64,000 nt of DNA, taken from Acanthosepion esculentum (lineage: Eukaryota > Mollusca > Cephalopoda > Sepiida > Sepiidae). The stretch spans positions 41,392,595-41,456,594 of the forward strand of contig OZ038492.1 in the NCBI GenBank assembly GCA_964036315.1. The letters run 5' to 3'. This document shows positions 10,330 through 21,453 of this stretch, piece by piece; the stretch's first letter is position 1, and each line of letters starts with the position of its first letter. The translations under genes were made by a program, and so were the position numbers. The notes under the pieces were generated by a model. The model was not told where the DNA came from and did not search any database. It saw only the letters and a list, made by a program, of their open reading frames with translations.

Positions 10330-10700
10330 ATCAATATCATCCAATGTAAGCCAATAAAGCCGTTAAAACACAAGGGGTTACAAGGTTAGGAACATAAATA
10401 ATAATAATGAGCGGAAAGAGTAAAGAGTAATCAGACGGAGAGAGTAGATATCGATTGATATTGCATTTAAATCTTTACAGATTAAAGTTGGCTGGAAAGC
10501 TTGGGGCCAGAAGGAAGTTCCACAAGCGAGTAGTGCAAGAAAAGAAACCGTTAGCATAGAATTTACGGTTACATCTAACCAGCTCAACTGTACATTGACG
10601 AGATCTAGACACCAGATCTCGATTATAAAAGTTTAGGTACCATAGCTAAGAGCTCATCCGAACTATATTTTAAATTGATTTTTCTCACTTAAATAATGAC
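10330..10700 (-). mobile_element. jockey-like LINE 3' end (family 1)
   Basis: Typical minus-strand patches are present in order: AAGCCAATAAAGCCGTTAAA, CACAAGGGGTTACA, GGAAGTTCCACAAGCG and ACGGTTACATCTAACC. The minus strand encodes traces of the RTSRLWNSLP region. The reverse transcriptase upstream is lost. Confidence 0.7.
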
Positions 10701-10889
10701 AAAATCCCAAATAATATTTAAATAAATTGATGGAGGTTTGCAAAAGGTTGTTGTCCCCGTTTATTAAATAAGTTATTTAAGTTTCACCTTTTCTATACCC
10801 CTTGTTAAAATTTATAATTAGCATTAAAATTTCACGCTTAGATATCAGCAGATTAAATCGAAAAAGAGAAACACCGAAATTTTTAAAAA

Positions 10890-11160
10890 TCATTTCACCC
10901 CAAACAAGCCGATAATGGTATTAAAATGCAAGGAGTTAGTTAGTGTGAAAAACATTGAAAAAAACTTTATTGAAGAGAAAACACAATAAAAGAACAGAAT
11001 TCAAAAGACAGACGATGACGAATGGCATTTCATTTAAATTGTTGAAAACAAGAAATCGGAAGAGAATTCCACAAGCGGAGAAGTACGCGAGAAGAAACGG
11101 TTAGCATCGATCTGACAGATACATCGAGCAATTTTACCAATAAAATGTTGAGTTTGTTAT
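10890..11160 (-). mobile_element. jockey-like LINE 3' end (family 1), second copy
   Basis: Starts at TCACCCCAAACAAGCCGATA (10905-10924), followed by ATGCAAGGAGTTAG, AGAGAATTCCACAAGCGGAG and GTTAGCATCGATCTGACAG. Same order as the other family-1 3' ends but shorter. Confidence 0.7.
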
Positions 11161-11624
11161 TCCTACGCTATAAGATTAAAATATTATATTTGAAATACTA
11201 ATTTGTATAAATTCCAGTATATTATTGAACATTGAATAGACTGCGCAGGAAATAGTTTTGCCCAACAGCGCAACTTGTTACAAAAGCAAAACACCAAACT
11301 CGAGATTCTTAAATACCCTCATCAAATCGAGACTTTCACATGGATATCAGCCATGTCACTAAACCTATTCGGAAATATCTTAACTATCTACTGTATACAA
11401 CTACTTTCTAGGATCAATAGTTAAAAATCGCTTTGAGCAAGTGAAGATTTTTTTTAACATTATGGACTGGCGCTAGACATTCACAAACAAAGAACTGTAC
11501 CAAATAATAGAAATTATATTACTTGAGGGATTTCAACAGCAGCACCAACTAAAATAGATAAAACATGTTACTCGAGGAGAAAATAATTACATAATCAAGA
11601 TGTTGACATTCCACACTACTTCAA
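11161..11624. other. unclassified, with a possible short RTE remnant
   Basis: At about 11455-11490 the text TGGACTGGCGCTAGACATTC resembles the GSECWTF codons of an RTE copy (compare 23625-23650). At 11550-11575 AAAATAGATAAAACATGTTA resembles the ISWTDHVT codons. Both are too short to be sure. Confidence 0.3.
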
Positions 11625-11830
11625 ATAAAAGGTTAAAAAGGAAATACCCATCAATACTGGAAAGAGTGATAACGGCTACTGGACTTGAGAAACTTATTTT
11701 CTTCAAAAATTCTTTTAAGTTTTTATAAATGTCAACCAACATCAGTGATAGCAGTTAGGTAAATGAATGTCAAATGTTTCCTTATAGGGAAAAGGATATT
11801 ACCAGTACTGTCACCATTGGGAATTTCCTA
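11625..11830. repeat. dispersed repeat, paired with 4140-4370
   Basis: Contains CCCATCAATACTGGAAAGAG and then ACTGGACTTGAGAAAC, as in the other copy, with the same downstream order of patches. Family unknown. Confidence 0.6.
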
Positions 11831-12423
11831 TGCCAACTCAAAAACTAACGCTTGAGAAAAAGAATTTTATTAAAATAGTTTTTGAAGCAAGAAAACTTGC
11901 TTGTTGTATAAGCATGTTTCCTCACCGGAGGTCATTGCAGAAAATAGAATGTGCAATATATCCTGCTCTGGGATTCTCAGATTACGCCTGCATAACTCTG
12001 CAAAGGCCTGTGCAGCGATTCTCTGCAATGCAACTGACATGCCATTAAAATGCAAAAAGGAAAGTAGACCTACATAAAAAATACAACGTGTCCTCTGGAA
12101 TAAAACGAAGAGAAAGCAGATACCAGACACGTCTATGTGCAACTGAAATATCAGGAAAAAGAAAGAGAAGTCTTCTTTACGTATCAAGAACAGCTTCTGA
12201 TGGTAAAGAAACCCCGCTGAGATGAGCTTTCAGTGTGTACGGAGGCAACAGATATTCATATCAAAGAGTTTACAGATTTTTATAATTGTTATTTGGTTTG
12301 TTTTTATGTAGTAATTGTAGGTTTAGTATAAAAACAAAAGTATAACGCACCCAGTGAGTATCATAGGCGTTATTTATCATTTATAAATACAGCTTGTCGA
12401 CAAGTTAACCATGGTGAAGCGCC
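11831..12423. other. unclassified
   Basis: Overlapping frames on both strands (11830-12048 plus, 11870-12187 minus) show no recognisable domain and are likely chance. Confidence 0.45.
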
Positions 12424-12470
12424 CAAGAATTGTTACCTGCTAAGCTTAATTTCGTATAAGGCTAATGCAC
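12424..12470. repeat. left arm of a perfect 47-bp inverted repeat
   Basis: Begins CAAGAATTGTTACCTGC and ends GGCTAATGCAC. It is the exact reverse complement of 14365-14411, 1.9 kb away. Identity stops abruptly at both ends, and no flanking target duplication was found. Confidence 0.95.
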
Positions 12471-13199
12471 TTTGTGTGGGTGAAGCTCATGAAGTAGACG
12501 CATGTCCGAATGTTTAGAGAATTTGGGGCTGGACAGTGATTTAAACCTCTACGAAGTCGTGTGGGCCGCAAATTATTTTGTCTGGTATTTCATGACCAAA
12601 AATGAGATCTTCAAAGTAAACTAACACGAGATCTTCCTACGTCTCAGCAAAGTTGCACTTGAGCCCGAAGGTTTTTATTTATTTTCCCTATTTCCATGTT
12701 ACTAGTATAATATTATTATTATTATTATTATTAATATTATTATTGTAGTAGTAGTAGTAGTAGTAGTAGTAGTAAAATAATGAACACATTTCGAGATCAA
12801 GTGCCACTTGGCCGGAACGTATGAAGTTCCCGTCTTAGGCTTATATATTCAGGATGGCTGATTAAGTCAGTGGTGATCCTAGGATGGTGGTGTAGAAGTT
12901 TGTATAGAGGGAGGATCAGAGATTTCCAGTTCTCGCTGACTGAAGGGAAGATCTTTCAGTTACTCTTTTGTGAGAACGGAAATATATTTCCAGTGCCACC
13001 TACCTAACTCTCCAGAATGTATCATAGGAATCCCCGAATCCCATGAATAAAATATTGGAAAGAGGATAAGCGTTTCCATTTCTCGCCGTGGTGTTATTTC
13101 ATTTTTCGTTCATTTTCAGTGTACATCAGGGCACTTCAAATTTTTTTTTGAAGGAGGGGCGCTTGGTGTCACCAATAAGAACCGAAACACAACATGGGG
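12471..13199. other. unclassified, with a compound (TTA)n/(GTA)n microsatellite at 12709-12773
   Basis: The array has about ten ATT/TTA units interrupted by TTAATATTA, followed by about ten GTA units. It is the same ATT-plus-ACT/AGT pairing as at 1178-1443. The rest holds no recognised feature. It lies inside the interval bounded by the 47-bp inverted repeat. Confidence 0.7.
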
Positions 13200-13430
13200 T
13201 TATCTTTTCAGTCAGTGAAGAATTTTATGAGTATTCGTTGTATATTTGCACATTAGCGCACTGACTATGAGACTCGAGTTCAAATGTCACCTCATTCGAT
13301 TAGTCAAGCGCGTGATTTCTTCCTGTATCGTCCCGGGTAAACGATCCCTACGTGAAGCACTGTTTGAAAGTGTGTGGGAACCATACCCCGGGTCGGCTCA
13401 AGCCATTTTAGTGAATTTGTGGAAGTGAAA
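13200..13430 (+). mobile_element. tRNA-headed SINE, diverged copy
   Basis: GACTCGAGTTCAAATGTCAC at 13271-13290 resembles a pol III B box (GGTTCAAATCC-like). TGGGAACCATACCCCGGGTC at about 13377-13396 corresponds to the GAAAACCATACCACGAGTTA segment of the SINE at 40.39 kb. The A box is not clear. Confidence 0.5.
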
Positions 13431-14010
13431 GTGTTTGGAAGCAGTCGATCGTTTTACTCGTACGAAGAACTTACATAATGTGCAGAAAGAAGCAATTTAG
13501 CCAAAGCGAGCAATCTTTCAAGAGATGATAGAAAAACACCCAACCGTCACGTGGCTATGTTTTATCGACACGTCATCACTCGGGGATGAATTAACTTGAC
13601 CCCCCCACAAAAAAAACGCACAATGACTAACATTCTTAGTATTAAAAGAAACAAGTCACTACATAAAGCAACGTCACGTGTGCCCGATCTCACTACTTAG
13701 TATTAATGGTTAAATGAACAAGTTCAATAACATTACGCCACGACGAGAAATTAAGAATTTGTTTTGTCTACCGGTAGACTTGCTGATATGATTTGTGTGA
13801 TGTCGCACTTACAACGTCCTTAGGGCAATCATAATACAGGACTGCGACAGAAATAACTCACGCATATACCTTCCAGAAGTACCTCCCACATAATGGTAAG
13901 ACATTAGTTAGGTGAAGACGTCATTGGCAATTGTCGAGGTTTACTAGCGCCACACAGGCGACAGTTTGAAATGTGTAAGGTAATTCTGCCTCGCTCCGTT
14001 GCTAATGTTT
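13431..14010. other. unclassified
   Basis: No gene or repeat recognised; only short C and A runs near 13602-13618. Confidence 0.4.
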
Positions 14011-14016
14011 TACATT

Positions 14017-14094
14017 ATGTTGGAGGTATTTCTGGGGGATATATGTTGGAGGTATTTCTGGGGGATATATGTTGGAGGTATTTCTGGGGAATAT
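14017..14094. repeat. 26-bp tandem repeat, three copies
   Basis: Unit begins ATGTTGGAGGTATTTCTGGG, at 14017, 14043 and 14069. The first two copies are identical and the third differs by one base. A decayed fourth copy may follow. The high identity implies recent duplication. Confidence 0.95.
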
Positions 14095-14364
14095 ATTTGG
14101 AAAGTATTTCTGTCGCAATCTGTATTCAGTTAACCTTCGAATTGCTTTAGCTCGAACTAGTGCGAATTATACCGGTCGAAAATGGGCAGCTGTTTTAGTC
14201 ACGAAGCAGATTTTTTTAAACTTATTAAGATTGGCGTTTTATTCTTCTACTGGTCTGATTATAAAGTGAGTTTTTTTTTATAATAGATATGATCTAATGC
14301 AAGCGCCACTCAGGGTAGAGTGTTAATGAGGTTGTTGTCGAGAAATAAGAAGTCCTGATTATGA

Positions 14365-14411
14365 GTGCATTAGCCTTATACGAAATTAAGCTTAGCAGGT
14401 AACAATTCTTG
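14365..14411. repeat. right arm of a perfect 47-bp inverted repeat
   Basis: Exact reverse complement of 12424-12470. It lies directly before a jockey-like family-2 piece. Confidence 0.95.
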
Positions 14412-14650
14412 ATAACAATTAATCCAAGAGTTGAAATAATTAAGATAGTAGCGAACGAAGAAGCAAGCTCTCGAGAATCAGTTCCACAATGTAACAGTTC
14501 TTGGGAAGAAGCAATCTTTCCAATTTCCTACCAACGGAATGCAAGGCAAATGAGACGCCGTGTACGTGGTGTGACCGGTCTTACGTTAAGGTAGGAACTG
14601 GTGAAAATAAACAATACAGCTCCTCTGCGAAAATTTTCTCTGTGGTAAAA
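14412..14650 (-). mobile_element. jockey-like LINE 3' remnant (family 2)
   Basis: Contains TTAAGATAGTAGCGAAC, then CAGTTCCACAATGTAACAG and TTCTTGGGAAGAAGC. On the minus strand this is the codon order of FFPRT-LW-LP. Compare 19470-19740. Confidence 0.6.
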
Positions 14651-15337
14651 GGTTTGTAGGACAGAATATTACCTACAAGTCCGCGTTTAGAACGTGATTT
14701 TAAATGTATTTTACTTTGCTGTTGTTTTGGTCTTAAACTGACTCATTACTTACAAGGAATTAAACAACAGAATTCTCATCTTTTGTATTCTTCCCATTAT
14801 TTACTGTAAGCCCACGAGTACTTTGCGCAATCAGCAATTACAAATGTTTCATTAGTATAATCTGGTTTGGATATTGATATAAAGATAAGTACAATTAACG
14901 GTTGCCGCTTTTTAAACCAAATTGTTGGCGTCAAATGGCGATAATCGCTGATTAAATTTGGGAGTGGCGGCCCGGTTGCCTAATGAGATATAACTTGATC
15001 GGTATCTGAGTTAACTTCGGCTCTGTGTAGAAAATTAAAACAAAAAGCTTTTCCTACAAATACCTTTCGATGTAGCCCCGCATAACATGTTTGCTCTAAA
15101 TGTATCTCACTCTTAACTCTTCTATCGCGTCTCCTAAGCCATCATATCTGTTTCAGGTACACTGCAAATCAGTTTGAGTTCTCATTTTCAGCATGGCTGC
15201 TGGTTTCCAAGTGTTGTGATCAGGTAAATGGTTAAATAAATAACAGAACAAGTCTTACAGATATATCATATATTAAACAGTAAGTACAACAGAAGAGTAT
15301 TACACGACTAGAGAATGTGTGTCGGACGACCGAGCGT
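14651..15337. other. unclassified
   Basis: No recognisable gene or repeat was seen. Confidence 0.4.
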
Positions 15338-15604
15338 TCAATCTAATCGACTGTTATATTTACCAGCCTCCCCACGATGTAGGATGTGGCACAAGGCCGA
15401 GTTTAATGTGGGGTAATTCGAGCTCGTAGGCTCGGCCAAAATTCCCCATAGACTTCGTATAAAACGGAGTCGGTTAGCTGTTTCCCGAAACGAGACTCTG
15501 CCTTTCGACAGAGCATCGTCTAGGGATCCTCTCTGACCGGAGGCAGAGAGTTTGACGAGCACAGCTGGAACAGATCTATTCAACTGTTCCCCCAAGGCCT
15601 TCAC
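15338..15604 (-). other. 88-codon open frame in a GC-richer patch, unidentified
   Basis: The frame is MKALGEQLNRSVPAVLVKL at its start and rich in Arg, Ser and Leu. It contains no motif I recognise. The patch has visibly higher GC than its surroundings, which suggests an insertion such as a piece of an unrecognised retroelement. Coding status is doubtful. Confidence 0.25.
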
Positions 15605-15849
15605 TCCTACTAATCATATAGTAGGCGGAATTGTCCAACATAGACTCTTTAGAGGTAGGACACCACAACACCAAGCATACTCATCTAATCGAGCCCAATT
15701 TTGTTTCTTCAATACCCAGAGAATGAACCCGTGGTTTATACTGTATCTATTCTGAGCTGACAATTACAGTTCAAATATGAACCCCATCAGGGCCAGATAC
15801 GGTTTCGAACTAAAAATTGTTTTTCTCTTATACAAGGTGCCAACCACAG

Positions 15850-16020
15850 CTAGGGAGGTAAATATTTCCTGGGATTTAACCCAAAACTATTGTGCGGGGT
15901 GAAGATATGGATTAACACCTTTTATCAAGTTATTTGTTTGGAAGTGAATATCACGATTTTCACTGAAATTCGAACACGGTTCATCATTTTAACGTTCAGA
16001 GCCTCAAGCAAACATCATCA
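15850..16020 (-). mobile_element. SINE core fragment, minus strand
   Basis: GGGATTTAACCCAAAACTAT, then GGGGTGAAGATATGGATTAA, then GAAATTCGAACACGG follow the order of the core in 18990-19395. Both head and tail are missing. Confidence 0.55.
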
Positions 16021-16180
16021 CCTCCAAAAGAAGCCATTCATTTGTGTCCACATGTTACGTAATCATCTGTACGGATTAAAGTCTTCCGATTTGAGAGCCC
16101 AAATAATTTCATATCAATGATATGTCATTGAACTAGTATGTTTCTCGTCAATTCTGCGTCAAATTTTAAAATTATCATTT

Positions 16181-16296
16181 TTTAATAATAGGATGTTAAG
16201 ACAGTAATTAGTTTCTACCAGAAAGGATATATATATATATATATATATATATATCCTTTCAGGTAGAAACTAATTACTGTCTTAACATCCTATTAT

Positions 16297-16300
<4 letters not shown>
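16181..16300. repeat. 120-bp near-perfect palindrome around (TA)n
   Basis: Left arm 16181-16229 and right arm 16252-16300 are reverse complements over 49 bp with one mismatch; TTTCTACCAGAAAGG faces CCTTTCAGGTAGAAA. The loop is (TA)n. The arms match no other sequence noticed here. Confidence 0.95.

Positions 16301-16383
<83 letters not shown>
16301..16383. repeat. (TA)n microsatellite
   Basis: About 41 uninterrupted TA units directly follow the palindrome's right arm. Confidence 0.98.
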
Positions 16384-16387
<4 letters not shown>

Positions 16388-17750
16388 AACGTAAGCTAAA
16401 TTTCCTTTTTCCTCATTTAAATTGTTATGGGATCTTACCTGTAACGACAATGAACTCTTCCTGACACTATAAAGACTGCGCCTCTCAAGAGAGGCGATAG
16501 AGAGCTAAGTGGAACGAGTCGAGACAATAGAACTTTGGATAAACTCTATTGGCCATGATCACTCATTTTGTGATAACTACCGTCTCACTTGTAGCGATGA
16601 GATGCAAAAGGAAGGCTTGGATTTCCTGTTTAATAGACTGTTGCAGATTGTTGAATTTTGTATTCGCCTCTCAAGTAAAAACGTACGAATAATCCAAATT
16701 CCCTCTTTCCAAGTTTCTCAATGAACTTGATAGGTCCCAGGAAAATTGAAGATGTTCATGTCAAATCTCAAGTGTTTAGACGTGGATCCAATTCAATCGT
16801 CTCTTTCAAAAGATTTTCATTTTGAACAACTCGTCTTCCGAAACGAAGCTTTTCGTATATATCACAATCGCCATTTTAAAATTTTTCAAGCACAGCTGAC
16901 GAGCCTTCACTGCATAGATACACACTGCATACATGCCTCTCTAGCAGTAATAGCCTTTCGCAATCCATACAGCAAGCAATAACGAATTGTTTTTTTTTAA
17001 GTTAAAGCCCTTGAAATTTGAAATGCAATGATGGACTAACTCTTGACTCCAGTTTCGTAACAGTTCACCTGAGTTCTTCTTTGGTTCCTTGACTTATAAT
17101 TCATAGTGGCGAATTATGCGATTATCTTTCTAACACCCTTGTATCTCTTGATATGATGCCGGTGTGCTAAGTAAATTAACTTTAAGGTCAATTTACTTTG
17201 AGAGTTCCGGTTCCTATTCGAATCATCGAAGTTATGAAGCATTGGCTGATACTTTAAGAACAGCAGGCACAGTACGCCGCTTAAGGCCTCTATTCCAGGT
17301 TAAATAAATATCAGTAACTGACACCAGCAAAATGCGGTGAGCCTCGATTTTGCAAAGTCATAAACACTATTTACTTTCTAAATACCATGTCACTTAAGCA
17401 GTCACCGTTCTCTGTAGATGCCGGTACTTTATTATATGTAAATTGCCACGGCATTTGGGAAAGATAGTAGAGTGATTTCTCATTGAGTTTTCTCCGGTTT
17501 GGATTTTAAAGTTTTCCATATGTTAGACACAGTTCAAGCCAAATTTAGAGTGTCTAGTCTACCCTGCTATTTAACACATTATTCGTGAGGGAAGATTTAG
17601 ATTTCCGTCTTTGAATAGAATAGTCTAGTCCAGTATTTAACTTCGACTCGTCGATTAGAGTTTCTACGCCGATTATCGTTACAGTAAACGCATATCCATA
17701 ACACTACTGGTGTCAATAAGAACTACATAGTGTACACTATTCTATATTCA
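16384..17750. other. unclassified
   Basis: Short open frames occur (16509-16724, 16746-16982), without recognisable domains. CCTCTCAAGAGAGG is a small palindrome at about 16481-16494. No gene call is supported. Confidence 0.4.
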
Positions 17751-17789
17751 TTAGCTGAGATATGTATTTAATATATTTAAAAAGAAAAC

Positions 17790-18060
17790 GTTATTTTCTG
17801 AACTTTTCGAATCCATTACATTTATTTACGTGCTAATACTCTTGGGAAAGATATGGATACTCTTATTCTCCCACCACCACCATCTATGGGTAAATAGCAA
17901 GACAGACCGGGTTCTATAGCCTCGGATGTCAACTGGTCTACCGCTGAAAGAAGTGGCAACCTACTGCGGGAAAAAATCTGCCTCGTCAGTCATGTATCGA
18001 AAGATATATGATCGCCGAAGTGTGTATCACGCATGGTATATAACTGAACAGAATATATAT
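17790..18060 (+). mobile_element. SINE core with GGCAACCTACTGC-type 3' extension
   Basis: TTCGAATCCATTACATTTA, CTCTTGGGAAAGATATGGA and CTATGGGTAAATAGCAAGAC are the shared core. It continues GACCGGGTTCTATAGCC, CAACTGGTCTACCGC and GGCAACCTACTGC. The copy at 55.03 kb matches over the whole length. Confidence 0.65.
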
Positions 18061-18229
18061 GTTTGTATACATAAAGGTTGTTATAGCCGGTGGCGAAAAG
18101 AGGACAAACCTCAACTGTCTATAAAAAGCTTCTGCAGCTTACGTCTCAAATATCCTATGAAAATCTAAATCCAATTCCAAGGTGAATGAACGAAATCGGA
18201 CAATTGACACCTCATAACCAACTGCTTCG

Positions 18230-18600
18230 AGTAGATCGACCTCGACAGTTCACGAAGACAATCCATGTAGGTGAAGTAATAACCTGATTTCAAGCCTCCG
18301 CGGCCTTGTAGCCATATTTAAACACACAAATGGCGGGGGAAGTGTAACCAGACAGAAAACTCAGAGTGAAGAACCGAATTCGGTTAGATGCCAACACTGA
18401 CAACTTTCCGGCAACTCCTGCAGCAAACTAGTTTCCAAATGTAACCACTTGGAGTACATTTTGTTACGGCCGAGAGTGGGGAAATATAGTTTGATAGCGC
18501 ACAGCTTCCATATACCGATACCCAGGTCTGCGTCCGAGAAATGTCGCTTCTGTCTCACCACCAAATGAGTGAATTTTGACCAAACAGGACGCTATCTATA
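18230..18600. repeat. dispersed repeat, paired with 26240-26580
   Basis: Shares AACACTGACAACTTTCCGGC or AATACTGACAACTTTTGAGC, then CTGCAGC, then CCATATACCGATACC or CATATACCATCGCC, in the same order. It may be a longer extension of the SINE family, because the 26.5-kb copy continues into GTCTAGGAGAAGGA, as the 21.2-kb SINE does. Confidence 0.6.
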
Positions 18601-18989
18601 TCACGAGATAAACCGATGCCTACCTACTTCAAACTGAGGACGTTTTCGGCTGTGTTTTCAATCTGTTTAGTCACCTAATGATAAAAAAACAATATCAATG
18701 ACAGAATTTGTAATATTGAATAAGAAATTGAAAATAAAAATAAGAAGGCACTTAGAGGATGAATGCAATTAAAGAAAGAAAGGAAAGCATAAAATCAAGT
18801 TTACATGACATTATCTTAAAACATCAAATGCACTTAATCGGCATCAAGTAAGCGATATAAATAAAAGCTACCTTCACCGTGGAAAAATGGCTGACATGGC
18901 TGTCTCACCAACTTTACATACGCAGTGAGGTCGATCTTAACTGTCTTCTTTTTATTAATGTCAATCGAATACAAGAACCAAAACCACTC
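18601..18989. other. unclassified
   Basis: AT-rich, without recognised features. Confidence 0.4.
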
Positions 18990-19395
18990 AATCTTTCTTT
19001 ATTAATTTGTGTTTTTTTTACGTTTTATCAACCGTTTGTGGGTTATTAAAAGCCAGAAAATATTTTTAGGTTGTAAAGATAATCATATTTTACTGATACA
19101 AGTTCAACTAATTAACCCAATGTTTGGGGCGAAGAGGTGGATTCCTACTTTTCACAGTGGCATTTGTGCGTCAATATAAATTCCAGGCTGAAATTTGAAC
19201 TCGGCGCTCCAATTTTCAATCCGAGCCGTTATCCATTTCATCATCCGTACATCCAAGATTACAGCACGTGGTATCCCCAAGCGGTCACCCATCTAGATAC
19301 TGACAAGGCTCGTCGTTGCTTAACTTCGGTGATGCTACTAGAAACAGTGTTTCAAAGTGATATGGGCGTAAGCCAAGAACCACTTAAGGTATAGG
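18990..19395 (-). mobile_element. SINE with 5S rRNA-like head, minus strand
   Basis: From 3' to 5' on the plus strand it shows a diverged tail (CAACCGTTTGTGGGTTATTAAA), AAAATATTTTTAGGTTGTAA, the core (TTAACCCAATGTTTGGGGCG, then GAACTCGGCGCTCC), and a 5S-like head at 19256-19374. Gene order on the minus strand is 5S head, core, tail. Similar copies lie at 24.7, 49.4 and 59.9 kb. Confidence 0.8.
19256..19374 (-). pseudogene. 5S rRNA-derived segment (SINE head)
   Basis: On the plus strand the patches TCCCCAAGCGGTCACCCATC and TTGCTTAACTTCGGTGATG are almost identical to the reverse complement of animal 5S rRNA, including the internal promoter region. The 5' end is more diverged. It is joined directly to the SINE core, so it is the SINE promoter module and not a 5S gene. 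Confidence 0.85.
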
Positions 19396-19469
19396 GTTAC
19401 TATGTACTGTTGCTTGAGCGTATGAAAAAGCAAGAAGGAAGATATACAGTTCCTGAGATTATGTAAGAA

Positions 19470-19740
19470 AGATAACTGTTAATGTGAGTATTGTAGTAAT
19501 CGAGAAAACATCCTGCCGGGAGTCTGTTCCACAAAGCATCAGTTCTTGGGAAAAGCTGTCCGAGTAGTATTTACTTCTTACTAATGGAATACGAAGGGAA
19601 TGAGGAGGATTCATATGTGTGTATGTGGCCCCATTTCAAAACGTCAAGTCTAGTGGAACCAAGGAATGTAGCGCGTCAGAACATATGACATGGAAATAGC
19701 GATAGTATCCACACAAAATTATTTTTAGCTTACAGTGTGG
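19470..19740 (-). mobile_element. jockey-like LINE 3' remnant (family 2)
   Basis: On the minus strand, 19590-19510 gives the FFPRT-ALWNRLPAGCF region in shifted frames (plus-strand GGAGTCTGTTCCACAAAGC and TTCTTGGGAAAAGCTG). TGGAAATAGCGATAGTATCC at 19690-19709 matches 3750-3765. Confidence 0.65.
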
Positions 19741-19799
19741 TTCACCTTGTACAAGGCCGAGGGGCCACTCGACGTAGAGGTTTACAGAGTTTTTTTTTG

Positions 19800-20335
19800 T
19801 TTTGGTTTTTTAGCGAATCACCCCAAGCAAGGCAGGAAGCCACTAACACGAAAGGGGTTACAGAGACTCGGGGTGAGAGCAAAGAGAAGTGATAGAGGAA
19901 AGGATGAAGAGAAGGATAGACGTTGATTGACATTACATTTGAATAGTTGGAGATTGTAGCTATCAGGGATCAAGAAATGGGGAGGGAGTTCCACAGGCGA
20001 GAAGTGCGAGCCATGAAGCCATTGGAGTAGAAGAGACGGTTACATTTAAAAGTTTCCACAGTGAAAGGGTGAGAGCGAGACGCCAGCCGAGATGAACGCT
20101 TAAATTCATGAAGTCTGGGAACCTGCGAAAGTAGCTCATTAGAGCAGTTACCGTGAAAATATTTGCAAAAAAGACAGAGGGAGGCAATGGCACGTCTCTG
20201 AGAGAGCGACTGCAGACGAGATGCCAGATCAGGTCCAGTTACATTGCATATCCGTCTTTGGATTTTATCAAGGAACTTGAGACAAACAGAAGGGGCTCCA
20301 GACCTCATATGTCAGCAATCAGTTTATGCGGATAG
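19800..20335 (-). mobile_element. jockey-like LINE reverse transcriptase C-terminus (family 1)
   Basis: This is the best-preserved family-1 copy. The minus frame 20308-19970 (112 codons) reads LDKIQRRICNVTGPDLASRL, then ASLCLFCKYFHGNCSNELLS, then MARTSRLWNSLPIS. It corresponds to the domain after the thumb in jockey/CR1-like reverse transcriptases. The catalytic region is absent by 5' truncation. The 3' untranslated part runs to 19806 (AATCACCCCAAGCAAGGC). Confidence 0.85.
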
Positions 20336-20500
20336 GTGGGGAAGATAACAGTTAACCCTAGACTTGAACGGGTTAAAATTGTAGTGAACATCCTCTTAGA
20401 AGTTGGTTCCACAGATCAGTAGTTCGCAGGAAGCTGCTTGAGTGGATTTTACTTCTCACCAAGCAAATGCAGAAAAAATGAGGGCGATTTAGTAAATACC
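20336..20500 (-). mobile_element. jockey-like LINE 3' remnant (family 2)
   Basis: GATAACAGTTAACCCTAGAC, GGGTTAAAATTGTAGTGAAC and GAAGTTGGTTCCACAGATC match the order in 3028-3110 and 19470-19540. It abuts the 5' end of the family-1 copy, so one element probably inserted next to the other. Confidence 0.6.
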
Positions 20501-21024
20501 CAAGCACCTCGAATCATTATAATGTGTCAGTTAGTAAATCGCCTCATAGGTCATTACTTTTATTTATGTACCGTAACCGTTCAGAGCGTAAGCAATTACG
20601 GTTCTTCACGACTTCCTGTCTCTTGTTCTAAGTAACATTTGACTCTTACCATCCTACTTTGTCCCTGCTTAAGCATCCAGCCCTCCAAATTCAATAGGTT
20701 GGTTACTAACAGTTTTCTTCCGTTTCTCCTTCCTTAAATATGTCCTGTGCATGTTTTTCGTTAATTTTGTATCCCCACATTTTTCTCGAATGGGTTTCAC
20801 AATTTTCACCTGATATAAATATATACGTTCCTCTTGTTCCTATACACACGCCATCGCCATCACTCACACGTGTAAATATTTTTACCGCCTACCTGTATAA
20901 TAAATATTCAAAAGTCAGTTTATGAACTAGTAAACTGACTTTATGATGTAGTAAGAAATACCAAATAATGCTAATGTTGCTACTACCGTTTTAAAGAAGA
21001 AAAGAATCTAAACTTGGTCACTGA

Positions 21025-21030
<6 letters not shown>
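20501..21030. other. unclassified
   Basis: No gene recognised. GTCAGTTTATGAACTAGTAAACTGAC at 20914-20939 is a small palindrome (13-bp arms with mismatches). Confidence 0.4.

Positions 21031-21062
<32 letters not shown>
21031..21062. repeat. (TA)n microsatellite
   Basis: About 16 TA units; a further short TA run follows at 21068-21077. Another (TA)n tract is at 21423-21448. Confidence 0.95.
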
Positions 21063-21067
<5 letters not shown>

Positions 21068-21074
21068 ATATATA

Positions 21075-21340
21075 TATTCGAATTCCAGTCGAATCCATTA
21101 CATTCCCTTACGTGCTACTACTCTTGGGAAAGATATTAATCCTTTTCTTCTCCATCAGCAGGACAGACTAAGTTCTATAGCCTTGGATGGAAACAGGTCT
21201 AAGAGAAGGACAACTCTGAATTCAAAACCTGCGGAGCGTCGTTTGGGGACCTTGTGACCCGTCGTGCACCAGGTCTCTGCATTCGGTTCATCAAAAAGTG
21301 TGGTTGGTTCTGCACAAAGCCTTCACCACTATATTCAAAT
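21075..21340 (+). mobile_element. SINE core copy
   Basis: TCGAATTCCAGTCGAATCCA, then ACTCTTGGGAAAGATAT, then GGACAGACTAAGTTCTATAG, CCTTGGATGGAAACAGGTCT and AAGAGAAGGACAACTCTGAA. The shared core is followed by the extension also seen at 26.53 and 60.7 kb. Confidence 0.65.
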
Positions 21341-21422
21341 CATATGTGCTGGTGGCTGGCTGTTGGTTCCTAGGAACTGAGCTGCTTGACCCTTATTCGT
21401 CGAATATGACCGGAGAATCCAC

Positions 21423-21453
<31 letters not shown>

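Noticed and set aside
11830..12187. Overlapping 72-codon plus and 105-codon minus frames as genes
   Set aside because: No domain, unremarkable composition, and frames of this length are expected by chance.
19256..19374. Functional 5S rRNA gene
   Set aside because: The segment has changes at many positions and is fused to a repeated SINE core, as are the copies at 24.97 and 60.16 kb.
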